A stretch of DNA of 30,965 nt from Saccoglossus kowalevskii (lineage: Eukaryota > Hemichordata > Enteropneusta > Harrimaniidae). Location of the stretch: contig NW_003141325.1 in assembly GCF_000003605.2 (NCBI RefSeq), positions 12,035 to 42,999 of the forward strand, given 5' to 3'. Under the pieces are notes generated by a model. The model saw only the letters and a program-made list of their open reading frames with translations. It ran no database searches and had not been told where the DNA came from. This document shows, one piece after another, positions 9,916-20,503 of the stretch (positions within the stretch are counted from its first letter, which is position 1; each line of letters starts with the position of its first letter). Made by a program: the position numbers and the translations under genes.

Positions 9916-12900
9916 TGGATCACATTAACTGATGAAATGTTGATTACTTAGTATCTAGTGGATGAAAAGTGATATAGAAACTGTCAATTGCTTGTTCTTA
10001 CATTTGCCGGGCTCTTTCATCTTGGGGCGTTGTGTTGTTAGCCTTGACTTTTGCTTTTAACGAAATCGAAAATGTATAGTTTTGACACGATTCCATATCA
10101 ATTCAGCAAAGACAATACCCACTGATCCTTGGTGATAGCCGGGTAATGGTAATCACGTAGTTTATTTATTGTAGTATCGCGCAAGCTGGTAACACTGCAA
10201 TGCAGGAGAGAAAAAAGGTCACGTGCTCAAGAGTAAGCTCGTGACTTCCCTACGTCGGATAAATCATAATCTGATTAACGCCACATGTGAAACCGCAAAA
10301 TTTGACAACATTTCATATCGCGCGTAGATTACGTTGTCTTGTTGTGTTGTGTTCTCGTTTTTGTTGCTACGGCCACTGTTACAAGCGATGTTAAGTCTTT
10401 GTTTGTCGTCACGACACCAGCCTATAGACTGAGAAAAATAAGTTTCTTATTTTTAAAATGTTTTCGGATAAATACAATCCAGCAGAGTATGCAAAGTTAG
10501 CTCAAATCTAAATAAATTAATGAACTATGAGTAATACATATAAATAATTATAATTCACGCATATCATTTTCGTGCACAGAATTAAACGTCCCCTCACTGT
10601 CACACACGACAGCGAATACCCAGAAATATTCAGCTGCTGTATTTCGCAAAAAAAAATTTTGTGAAACAAGTAAGACAAATGCGATTATATCGCCTCGACA
10701 GCCTAGATTTGCAGAGGTCACACTTATCACTCTTTGCAGCTGTCAGGTGTTCGACAGTTATTATTATTTATGTGATCTCGTGCTCCGCCTACGTCACAAA
10801 TTACTGTTAAAGCCAAGTTACAACAACTATCACGTATTGAAAGGTTAAATATTCCTAAGGCATGATATGGATTTTCTCATCATGATATAGATTTGTTAGC
10901 GGATTGTCACCATGTTTAATTTCGACGAATACGCACATATCGTCATACTAAACGCCGTGTCGTGTTCGATACGGGTTCCATACGGCGCACATATTTGACC
11001 CATATTGTATCTCAAGATAAACACGTGACACTCCCATGATTCTTGCACACGGTAACCAAGGGATAACAGTTTGTTACGGGTTGGTCACCAAGTTACTTGG
11101 AAGGTACCCAAATTAAAGCGAGTATTTTGTATTGACTATTCACTATATATATCACTATATATATTGTATAGTTTACTCTGGATTATGAAGTTTCACAAAC
11201 TCGCAAGCTTATTCGCTCAAAATTAGTTGAACGTAGTAATAGACCACCCAAATGCGCATGCGTGCACTGTGAATTGTACAACCTCGTTCAAAATGAATAA
11301 TAATCAATTATTTTTCTATCATCAATAAACCATTTCAAACGTATGGAGATTGTTTATTCGCACGAGAACGACGGGACCATTTCTGAAAATCTAAATTCTA
11401 TATATATATATGTTCAAAACCAAACTGGTGTCTTAATCCACCAAATCGGGATTTTGATCATTAGGCCTAAGCATATAAGCAAACGTTAATACATCGTATA
11501 CAAAAGAACCGAAAAGTTATTAAGATATGTTATGACATGTACTGTACGAGGAATAGTTTTATCAACACAATTTTAAAACAAGTTATATTTTTATTGTAAC
11601 TGGTATAACACCAGCGAGATTCACACACGACATGTTATGCACGATAACATGAGTAAATCTTAGAATGGAATCCTTTCTAATCTTCACTTCATGAACCGAC
11701 ATTTTAAGCCGTACATTCGTACGTAAACACTATTTTATTCAGGACCAAGTCCGCATTTAAGAGCACCGTGACTGCATGGGCACGGCATAATAATATATAT
11801 GTTTTACCGTGACACTGGATTGTACACTAATAAGACTGAGTGATTGATAGCCACAGTTGAAGTACTTCAAAGTCATAAATTTTTGTCACGTGACGGTAAA
11901 AGTTGGTTACTAAGCAATCTTTAGTGTTTTGGGTCCTGTTAGTAGACCTCGAGTGTACTTTTCTTGACGCACACACCCATCTTAACCCTCAGTGTCGCGC
12001 TACTTGAAAATCTTCGATCATACTCTTCAATCCCCTGCGTCGCTACTGTTGATTTTTTGTTTCCATTATAAATTTCCCTGGGTTTTTCGGTGTGTCCGGG
12101 GTTGTTTTTCTCCGGAAATACCATTGAAATGCAGCACTGTTTCTTTTCTGACCGTTTTTCTTTTGCTTTAAAAACCGTATTACTACGTGTAGTTGCTAAC
12201 TGTAAGATACTAGCTCGTATGAGTGCCTCAATCTCTTGAAATGAAATCCTAGGAAATTTGCTCTCCGTTTTTTTCTTTTCATAACTTACAGGTAATGTTT
12301 ATTCGAAAAAAATTAAATTAAATTTAAAAAAAAAACGGAGACAGAAACAACCTTAACAAGTTAATGTTGCCCGACATATCCATGTATGGAATACGTACAC
12401 TCGGCTACTATGTATGTTTGTATGTCCAATTACTTCGTTACAAGATAGATAAACGTGTTCAACAACCTAAAAAATGCACAAAAACTGCATAGTATTTGAA
12501 CTTGGGCGCGCTACGTTCAATGACTGACGTGTGAGTCTACAATCCCATTGTTTGCATGGGTTTATAAGCGACAACTAAATCTGGATAGTACACAGTACGC
12601 GATAACACACAGTTATGAATATTGCCGTTGGTTGATCACTGCCAACTAGAGCAACAAACTATTGGGAATGGCACCAAACCTTGATGAATATAAGTCATTA
12701 TCTACAATAATCTGAACCGGGGAGAGGGTCGTGTCAGTATCAATATCTGGTTCTCTATTCCCGTTCATTATTCAGTTTTTTCCCCGGGTTTACGATGGCT
12801 GCAATTCGGACAAACTGCGCTGTACATCTTATTTCATCTGTATGTAATTTGCGAGGTTATGTGTCAACACAGAATTGCTGCGCGTCTTACGCATATTTGC

Positions 12901-12916
12901 GTTCCCATGCAGTGCA
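9916..12916. other. Long gene-free stretch
   Basis: No supported gene in about 3 kb. It has short direct duplications of CATGATATRGATTT (10861, 10880), small AT runs near 11140 and 11400, and a strong acceptor-like tract ending 12292 that is followed only by A/T-rich sequence. A - strand frame of 61 codons (11939-12124) is open but starts and ends without splice signals. Confidence 0.55.
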
Positions 12917-13280
12917 CTATATATATATATAAAGTAGCGCTGGATTACTAAATGATACTTCGGTAACGTGTGACTGTGCTGTCGCCGTGATACTGCGTAG
13001 AACATACAAGTCTTTGTTGCATGGCGTTGATGTCTTAGTCTGCTTCGCCACTGTGTTGCTAGACGCGAAAAAAATACCATTTCGTAAACCTTGATAATAT
13101 GCCTTACCTGCAGTTGATCGGGTTCCAGATTTTGCTTGTTTGTGTAGTCGCCATCGTCGTCGTCGTCGTCAAGGGTGCCTTCCCTCGCGTCGTCAAGTAA
13201 CTGTTGCAAAACTTATTAAGAACTTCCACACGAGATTGTGTGTCGTCGGTATAGTACATTGTACAGTCCACAAAAGACAT
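12917..13280 (-). CDS. Candidate two-exon small gene with a 49-nt intron
   Basis: On the - strand an ATG at 13278-13280 (AACAACATGT, A at -3) opens a frame of 57 codons to 13108. The donor CTGCAG|GTAAGG follows. A T-rich tract and CTAG acceptor end at 13059. Both sides are phase 2, and the frame continues for 47 codons to TAG at 12917-12919. The product would be about 104 residues: MSFVDCTMYYTDDTQSR at the start, a threonine run encoded by a GAC/ACG repeat, and a Ser/Thr-rich second half including VLRSITATAQSHVTEVSF. No family is recognised. The 49-nt intron is unusually short for an animal. Alternatively, a different - strand frame with an aspartate run reads straight through the donor for 126 codons, from a TTG. 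No AATAAA follows soon after the stop. Confidence 0.25.
13152..13170. repeat. Short (CGT)n trinucleotide run
   Basis: About six CGT/GTC units, imperfect at the left. They give the Thr or Asp runs in the overlapping - strand frames. Confidence 0.85.
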
Positions 13281-14289
13281 GTTGTTAAATTCTCTTTTCA
13301 AAAAAATCGACTTCAGAGACTAGAAGTCTTGTCAGGTAATAAGGATGTAACTTCAGGGAAGGTATAGTTCCCCTTGCGTCGCGCAGACTACATAGAACCC
13401 TTAATGGGACAAATTTACTATCAACTCTTCACAGGTGCGACCGATCAGAACCACGTAAGCCGATGAACATTCGCAAGTTGCAGCACCATGAAATACCTCG
13501 TGTAAAATGCGAAGTGTATGCACGCCCTCTATAACAAATTCTTCGCGAATACTTGACATTATATTTATTGTGTAACTCGATCATTTTGAGCATTGTGCGC
13601 TCGAAAAATAAAGCCTGCCATACTATTTTTTTTGTTATTTTCCACAGACCTGTGGTGACTGGTGTTGCTATCGTATGATGATGGATGAAGATTAAACTTT
13701 GGCCCTTATTACTACATGATGTATGTTTGTTTGTGGTGTCTTTACACCTCACGTGCTCCGTGACGGAAACATCATTGTTATCGCACGTTGGGTAACCCAC
13801 TGACGTAAAAGCCACTTACGTTCATCCCAGACAACGGCAACCTACGCACATACTTCTATGGTATCAACGTCATGCTTTTCGAAAGGAAGGTGGCTAAACT
13901 CAGAGCTGGATTTTTAATGCGTTCTACTCTCCGACTGAATAAATGATTAAAAGATCCGCTAAACAAAATGGGATAGATGTTTTATAATAAGGACAACTTA
14001 CGAGACGTTCCGATGGGTACAATTTATATTGACTGCAATATTTTGCTCGTAGAATTTAGCTAACCCAAAGTTTGCTCACAACATTTCAATATACTCACCT
14101 TTTATGCAACCCTCTATTTCATTGCTGGGATTAAAATTTTTCCCATATCGGAAACATGCCTCTATACGTGTGTGTGTGATTCGTTCACGATGCAAGTTTA
14201 TTTTATCTTTTTGTTCTTAGAACCCAGATAAAATAATCATGATCACCGAACTACTTATCGGAAAAACAATTGGTCATCATTTCAATGGA
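13281..14289. other. Stretch without a supported gene
   Basis: A 128-codon - frame at 13429-13815 starts with GTG and has no recognisable motif. On the + strand an acceptor (CTATCAACTCTTCACAG, to 13434) is followed by a 32-codon frame to 13533. These two readings conflict and neither is strong. A - strand donor-like GAAC|GTAAGT lies near 13818. Confidence 0.4.
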
Positions 14290-14317
14290 AATGGCGATTT
14301 TTGAGCAAATCGCCATT
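14290..14317. repeat. Perfect 11-bp hairpin
   Basis: AATGGCGATTT (14290-14300) and AAATCGCCATT (14307-14317) are exact inverted copies around a six-base loop TTGAGC. There is no T run after it, and in animal DNA it is unlikely to be a terminator. A Helitron 3' hairpin would normally be followed by CTRR, which is absent. Confidence 0.8.
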
Positions 14318-14514
14318 GCTTTCTTTGTTTAAAAAAGCCTATATTTATATCTTATAATGTTGCCCAGTAACCGTTAGTGCAAACACATCATACGTGAATA
14401 TAAGTTGGTTGTCACAACTTATTAGAACGTTCTGAATATTTATAGATACATTAGAGGAAACAATGCTATGTATGCCCCATAGCGAATCGGCAGTGGACGC
14501 CACGTGACATATAG
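14318..14514. other. AT-rich stretch left of the GC-rich patch
   Basis: Nothing recognised. Part of a 77-codon - frame (14345-14578) crosses it. That frame starts at an ATG in good context (CCAAGATGG). Confidence 0.4.
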
Positions 14515-14689
14515 TACTCGCCGTACAACTGTGACAGCGGGGCATGTAGTTTTGAAAGCCGATGGCAGAATGTACCATCTTGGAACATGTTTGGCGTTTA
14601 ATAGTGAAGGCTTTGGAGTACTAGTGTCGCGTAAAGAAGGAGTGTTGTCACCTGCGCACGTGCGGGAATTGAGTCCCAAGCGACGATAA
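14515..14689 (+). CDS. Candidate terminal exon, possibly Tudor-like
   Basis: The frame is open from after a TAG at 14480 to TAA at 14687-14689. Possible acceptors end at 14514 (CATATAG, phase 2) and 14537 (GTGACAG, phase 1). The peptide contains GHVVLKADGRMYHLGTC, then GVLVSRKEGVLSPAHVREL and a basic end. The order V-x-DG-x-x-Y-x-LGT, then VLV, then a final REL resembles the short beta-barrel pattern of Tudor-like domains. That is resemblance only, with no aligned family behind it. The phase-2 acceptor would fit the exit phase of the exon at 13-182, although it is weak. AATAAA occurs at 15160-15165, a plausible 3' UTR distance. Against it, three - strand frames are also open across this GC-rich patch. 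Confidence 0.25.
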
Positions 14690-14815
14690 CAACACACGCT
14701 AAAACGCAAAGGCTCATGGGTAGACGATAGTTTGTAAACAATGACAAGCTATGGCCATCCGGCGCGTGCGCATGTGACGACTGCGCCGTTTTAATTTGAT
14801 GACCCCGCACACTGT
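14640..14815. promoter_or_regulatory. CpG-rich promoter-like patch
   Basis: Locally GC- and CpG-rich DNA. It holds GCGCACGTGCG (E-box at 14657-14662), a - strand ZNF143-like CTACCCATGAGCCTTTGCG (14705-14723), and GGCGCGTGCGCATG (NRF1-like, 14761-14774). Facing left, AAGATGG at 14575-14581 contains the ATG of a 77-codon - strand frame. The grouping resembles a TATA-less promoter. It overlaps the + strand exon candidate, so at most one reading is likely right. Confidence 0.3.
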
Positions 14816-16588
14816 GAATTGCGCTGTTTTAGTTATTTCATTTGTAGGATATTGACGAAATGCGACAGCAATAAGCTGCGCTTCACTCTATTTTCCGTAT
14901 TTCCGAATCACAAAAGTACTGAAGCAAAATAAGAAACATATTATTTTGATAACAGCATACAGATGGGTGAAAATGTATTGATGTATTGATCAGCCAAGTA
15001 TACGTTTTTGGCTGTATTTTGGTTTGAATACGCGAAGTATACATTCTAACATTTTATCGCATGTATGTTTATTTAAGGTCATTATGAATCGGTACTACGT
15101 ATACGTGACTTAAAGCATACAGATATTGACAAAAAGAAAACCCCAGTTGTTGCCATTTAAATAAAACATCCTCTGGTATTAAAATGAAATATTGAAATTC
15201 GCTTTTTGACTCAGATACCGATTCACAGAAGAACCCAGTGGGTCCTGGAAGACACCCGTCTCTACAAGAACTTGAACATGACGTGAAATATAGATGTTGT
15301 AGGTCTCTATACCGTACCGTATTCTTTCAAACACGTGTATGGCCAGTTCCCCGCGGGTCCATTGTATATCTTACCTGATTATGTAAATGACGTTGTTATA
15401 GATGAGGGGGAGACTTGAAATTTCAACGCAATACAAGTTGTGATACTATTATTATTCAGAGATCAATTCATTTTAAATAGGTTACATAATAGACCGAACA
15501 TACGCCCATAATGATTTACCGGGTACGTGCAACTACATGTGTTTATAATTTTGATATTTAATTACATTATGGCAGTTTAAATTAAGATTGGATTGCGGAA
15601 TTTATTATGCACTTATCGGGGGGAGTTGTATACATCAGTTAAAATGGATCTAACTAGCCTAACACTCAATGCCATTCAAACACACATCATTTTCAGAAAA
15701 TAAATACAGAATTTAAAACATACAAAAATGTTTGGGTGCTCTCCCGCCCTACGAGCATGTTAATCGAAGTCGTAAATTTCAATATCAAGTCAAGTTGCTT
15801 GCTATTCCAGGCTCATCAAAAGACAACATTGTCAATTGCAAACACGGCTGAAATGAGGGCGCACTACAGTTGACAGGGCCCTTTCACGTTTCAACCCAGT
15901 GTTTCTACAAAATATTACACGGTTGGTTAATGAGAGAAAGCAAAAACAAAAACTTATTGGTCATTTCCGAGTTATTTATGAATATTCAAATCGTAGTTAA
16001 ATACAGACCTCGTAGGAGTATGTTCGTAGTGTAGCGTCAAAAATACTTTGGTGGCGAGAATGGATATAATTGTTCCCGACGAAAGAGGGCGCGAGATACA
16101 AAGAGAATCATGCAACCACTGAAATTTGTTAAACAATGTTATGCAGTGTTTCGTTCTAGGCGGGGCAAGCCTAACCATTGTAAGTTATTCTCAATATTCG
16201 GTTATTTTTTTTGACTTTATATAATAATACACAGATACACTCGCCCTTATCACACAAACACAAAAATCCACTTTGTATATTGCTGGACGAATATATGTGA
16301 TGTTTCAACGACAATATTATGTAAATCGTTAATGTTGCATCAAAGGAATGATGGGGGTATTGTTTGCATAAATGTTATTTTTGGAGGGTATTATATACCT
16401 TGAATCATGCCATGAAAGTCCAAATGTACGCTGTATAAATGCAATATGTGACGAATCGGTTGTACATTTAAACTTTGGCGTCTGACGTGCAATGTTTTAA
16501 TTTATTTGCCTTAGTATGGAAATTATTTTAAAAATATTCTGTTGCATTGGTTCATTGGACCTTTCTCACTTTAAACGGTTCACAAGTA

Positions 16589-16591
<3 letters not shown>
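14816..16591. other. Gene-free stretch
   Basis: No supported gene. AATAAA is present at 15160-15165. A - strand donor-like AATCAG|GTAAGA near 15373 has no convincing exon upstream of it. Confidence 0.55.

Positions 16592-16630
<39 letters not shown>
16592..16630. repeat. (AT)n microsatellite
   Basis: About 19 uninterrupted AT dinucleotides. Confidence 0.97.
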
Positions 16631-16634
<4 letters not shown>

Positions 16635-17643
16635 GTTGTCTTATGTTTAGAGTCAAATATAATATACTATTCTATATACCACATACAATGAAATAAGTCC
16701 AAGTGAGTAGGACCATTCCATATACATGATATATAGTAAACCATATTTCTTAATTGCTGTTCTAAGAAACTACTCAAAATAGCTATACTGTTCGCCTCAA
16801 AAAATCCTTTTTAGGTAGCATATAGATAGACATGCGTGTGAGAAATCACTACACTTAAAGAATAGCACATGTTTGTGAGGGCAATATTACGAAATGTTGC
16901 CTGCCCAGGGTATGGTGGTCTTGACCATAATGTTGATGATGATGAGTCGTATTTATTAAGTATTTTACTTTATTTATACGAGTCAATTTCCGGCTGTTAT
17001 CCGCCTGCCTTTCTGACAGTGTCGTTTTGTTGATAGGATTATTCGAACTTTAATTAACAGTTAACAAAACATCGAGTTACGGGCAACATATATTTTTTGC
17101 TTTGTTTAACGTTTTATGTTGCTCGGAACTAGAGTTTTAGTAAACTGTGAATTAAAATTCAAGTTACTAAATTTGAACGTTGAACAAAACAACTCGAATA
17201 TCTGTTATCTGTCAATTAAACATAGAGTTATGTGGGCTTGCTTTCTAAAGTTCGGGGTAGTCATTTGTGTAACTCGATGTTCGTAAATCGGTGTACATGA
17301 CTCGAACAGTTCAGCATCCAGATTCCAACAAGGCGTGCATATTTTTGAAATTATGGTTGGACACTCGCCTACTCCGTGAGACACTCAGTGAACTCGTGCA
17401 TATCGGTAGCGCCCTCAATGTTTTCGTCACATGGCTGTGGTTTCTAGTTTAGTCACCTGCGTCTGAAAACTCATTGCATGGGCATTTTCTTGTTCAATTC
17501 TAGCATATTATTGGCGAATCGCATTTTCATTTACTTCTTTCGTAACGTTCCTGTGAAAATACATAAAATTGTTTCCTACACATATTATTGCGGGCGCTAT
17601 ATAATCTCTAAAAAAAATGTGATAATTCAAAACAGACACACAT
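16631..17643. other. Gene-free stretch
   Basis: AT-rich DNA with no supported gene. A 68-codon + frame (17478-17684) runs into the following array and has no recognisable motif. Confidence 0.55.
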
Positions 17644-17846
17644 GGTCGCTTGGTACCACACGACTACTTTGCATTAATACATGACCACTTTGCATGGTCA
17701 CTTCGTTTTACGTAATTTCGTACACGACTACTTCGCATGGCATGCCCATTTGCATGGTCGCTTCGTTTTAAATACTTTCTACCACACGACCACATCGCAT
17801 TACATGGTCATTTTGCATGGTAACTTCGTTTCAATAACATTCCACT
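17644..17846 (+). repeat. Minisatellite, about 3.4 copies of 52-63 bp
   Basis: Units start with GGTCGCTT, GGTCACTTCG, GGTCGCTTCG and GGTAACTTCG at 17644, 17696, 17756 and 17819. Each then has an ACACGAC block and ends in a TTTGCAT block. The opening GGTCACTTCGT equals the start of the - strand unit of the 33-bp array at 18210-18604. Confidence 0.85.
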
Positions 17847-18209
17847 AATGTTTTTGTTTTCTGGCAAGGTGTTTAATATCATCATGACTTAACGGCCACT
17901 GTGTCTGTCCGTCAGCGACTAAGATTGTTGATTTGTTTTCAAAGGTACACGTAACTATTGCTCTCATGTGTTATTATTGAATTAAATACGTTGTCATTTT
18001 ATTCTCAATATTCTGTGACTGCGTAATTGCGCAATTGGTGGTTCGCGGAGGATCACGGTTCGTGTGGTGTGGAATTCAATTACGTGTGACAGTTAAATGT
18101 ACAAAAAATAATCTTAAACACGTTGTGATGATTTTGTGTTCAAATGTCCCTATATTTGTATCCGTATTATGACCCCATTATTTGAAGTTTCTATGCACAA
18201 AATAGTATT
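17847..18209. other. Spacer between the two related arrays
   Basis: No gene and no clear array units. AT-rich, with a short GC-richer patch near 18030-18070. Confidence 0.5.
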
Positions 18210-18604
18210 CGAAATGCAAATGCGCTACGAAGTAACTGGGACGAAATGCACATATTGTACGAAGTGACATGAGACGACATGCACGTGCTACGAAGTGACC
18301 TAGTGGGAAATTCGCACGTGCTACGAAGTGTCCTGAGTCGAAATGCACATGTGCTACAAAGTGTCCTGAGTCGAAATGCACATGTGCTACGAAATGACCT
18401 GAGTCGAAATGCACATGTTCTACAAAATGTCCTAAGTCGAAATGCACGTGTGCTACGAAGTGACCTTGGACGAAATGCACATGTGGTACAAAGTGACCAG
18501 GGACGAAACGAATGAACATGTGGTACAAAGTGACCAGGGACGAAATGCACATGTGGTACAACGTGTCACGTGACGAAATGCACATGTTGTACGAAGTGAC
18601 CTAC
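18210..18604 (-). repeat. 33-bp minisatellite with a palindromic core, about 12 copies
   Basis: Read on the + strand the unit is CGAAATGCACATGTGCTACG followed by AAGTGACCTGAGT, with starts near 18210, 18242, 18275, 18339, 18372, 18405, 18438 and on to 18573. The centre GCACATGTGC is a perfect 10-bp palindrome in several copies and holds an E-box (CANNTG) in most of them. Because 33 is 11 codons, frames stay open on both strands. The longest (- strand, 18178-18585, 135 codons) repeats an 11-residue GHFVAHVHFDS motif. I regard these frames as by-products of the period. Confidence 0.92.
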
Positions 18605-19300
18605 GACTGTAAACCCAATCTTAACAGAGTCCGTCGTTAAGTTCATTCACATATTTGTCTACCCGGCGATGTTCACACGTCAAATGTCTCAGATTATAAT
18701 ATTAAACTAGTAATTCTGACGCCAGTTTCCAGGGTATATCGGTATTTTCGTAAAATTAGAGACAAAGAGCTTTAATACATGCAGATGTAGGAAGATTAAC
18801 CTCTTGTCTGATATATTTCCATGACCACTGCGTGATAACCAAACCTTCAAATCTCCCACGTGTCAGTGACCATCGTGATATCTGCATACAACAAAGTATA
18901 GTCGTCATGGAGACTGTGAAACAATCGAGAGACTGTATTTATATTTGTAAGGTTGTAGTGTGAAATGATAGTGTAGAACGACATCATGTGTACTTATGAA
19001 CTATAGAGGGCGCTAATGCATCACAAGGATATGTGATGATACACAACATCAACGTTGAATGAAACGAGTATATATGTATATCTTGAAAGCAACAATTTCA
19101 AACGATGCATTAGATATTACTGTCAAATATTGTTTATGAATAAATTCTCAGCATTGCAATATGATAACTGGATGACAATTGTTCAAAATTATGAATCCAG
19201 CATTTAACAACCAGTTTTCTTATGCTAATTGATGTACTCCTGCTAGTAGGCTTGTAGTGCTGCCCTCATACGGTTTTGTTGTTGTAATATGGGAGTGGCA
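18605..19300. other. Gene-free stretch
   Basis: No supported gene. It contains one of two copies of a 26-bp block (18990-19015) ending in TAGAGGGCGCTA. Confidence 0.55.
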
Positions 19301-19581
19301 GCGGCACGAGGGGTGTTGCAGAGGGGGCTATTTTCCCCTCGAAAAAAATGTTTGGGGCGTCGCCCTTTCAAAATCAGCAAAATTTGCCCATCAACTTGAA
19401 AATGCGTGAAATAGCGTTTCAAAGGGTCTAGTTTTCAAAATTGTTAAGGGGGGCATGCCCGCGGACCCCCTAGTAAAATCGCGCCTTCGGTGCAAGGTTG
19501 GTGGTGGGCAGATCTCGCCCCCCATGCAAAATTTCGTACCGCCGCCTCTGTATGGCGAAACGACCCCCCCCCTCGTGCCGC
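19301..19581. mobile_element. GC-rich MITE-like element with 13-bp inverted ends
   Basis: GCGGCACGAGGGG at 19301-19313 is the exact inverse of CCCCTCGTGCCGC at 19569-19581. The interior is GC-rich with many G and C runs (GGGGGGCATGCCCGCGG, GACCCCCTAG), unlike the AT-rich flanks. No transposase is encoded. No clear target-site duplication is visible. From memory, dispersed repeats of this style occur in many marine invertebrate genomes; this was not checked. Overlapping open frames (19455-19667 +, 19391-19681 -) come from the high G+C. Confidence 0.6.
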
Positions 19582-20114
19582 CGTGTAGTGATACCCATGT
19601 TGTCGGTTCAACTTCAACCCTTTCTATGATATTCAGATCAAGTACATTCTGTAACTTTGTTTTCTGATTTCTTGCGTACATGGACTGGTATTCATCTAAT
19701 ACGGTTGTACGATGGGTTTGATTGACTTGTTTTCATGAAGCCGACATTGGCTCACCCTTCAGCTCACCAATACTGTGGAATTGTAACTGTATTTGCTATG
19801 CCAGTAGTCAGTCGAAAAGAGCTACATTAACTATGTTGAGTTTACTTGTTGAGAAATGTACACAGGGCTAGAATCGTGCCTATAAATTGTAGTGGTTCTT
19901 TTGAACAGCATGCGTAGATACAATTTTATTTCCTGTTTACTGTTGAGTTCAGGTTTCCAAGGTAAACAAGGCTGTTTGATGTACCAGAGTGCATATATGT
20001 GGTATATTGTGGTATATATATAAGTGGTATATTGCTCACACGTGCAGTGATCAAATGCGTTTTGTCACCGTACTATGACTTAACAATGAACGCATATTCT
20101 TCCTCAGATCTACC
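19582..20114. other. Spacer between the two inverted-repeat elements
   Basis: No gene recognised. Small GTGGTATAT duplications occur near 20000-20030. Confidence 0.5.
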
Positions 20115-20503
20115 TACTGTAAAACATGTCTTTTTCGCGAGCATGTCTTTTTAGCGAATTTAGCGAGAGAACCGTGACTAATTCGCTAATTTAAGATGTT
20201 AATGACTTCATTATAAATTCAAAATGGCGGCCATACAACGTCTTTTCTCTACACACACACTTTGTAAACAACACAGGAATCGTAATAAGTAAGAAAGCGC
20301 TGCCTTATTACACTTGACAGTTTTGTTTTTGTTTTTATGGAGGTGATAACTGCGCATTTGTTTGGGCAGGCGACGGACAAGTAATGTGAAAACAGGAAAT
20401 CAACAAAGACAAGAGAGATTCGCTAAATCAACATTTCGCTATTACGTCATTTTACCACAATTCGCTAAAATAGTATGTCGCTTTTTCAACATGTTTTACA
20501 GTA
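20115..20503. mobile_element. MITE with TA-flanked inverted ends
   Basis: The left end TACTGTAAAACATG (20115-20128) and right end CATGTTTTACAGTA (20490-20503) are exact inverted copies. The outermost TA on each side fits a TA target duplication, as for Tc1/mariner-type non-autonomous elements. Subterminal TTTAGCGAA/TTCGCTAA motifs recur in inverted orientation on both halves (for example 20152-20162 and 20460-20468). There is no transposase frame in 389 bp. The family name is unknown to me. The exact ends suggest it is not very old. Confidence 0.75.

Noticed and set aside
13429-13815. 128-codon - strand frame
   Set aside because: It starts with GTG, has no recognisable motif and conflicts with a + strand acceptor reading. 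By my rough estimate from base composition a few frames over 100 codons are expected by chance in a window this size.
14290-14317. Helitron 3' end
   Set aside because: The hairpin is not followed by CTRR, and no TC-type 5' end was recognised.
7710-14515. Joining the + strand exon candidates into one gene
   Set aside because: Four candidates carry their own stop codon, and their entry phases (0, 0, 1, 2) mostly do not match the phase-2 exit of the left-edge exon.
18191-18550. Second and third open frames over the 33-bp array
   Set aside because: A 33-bp period keeps any stop-free frame open; openness in several frames on both strands argues against a gene.
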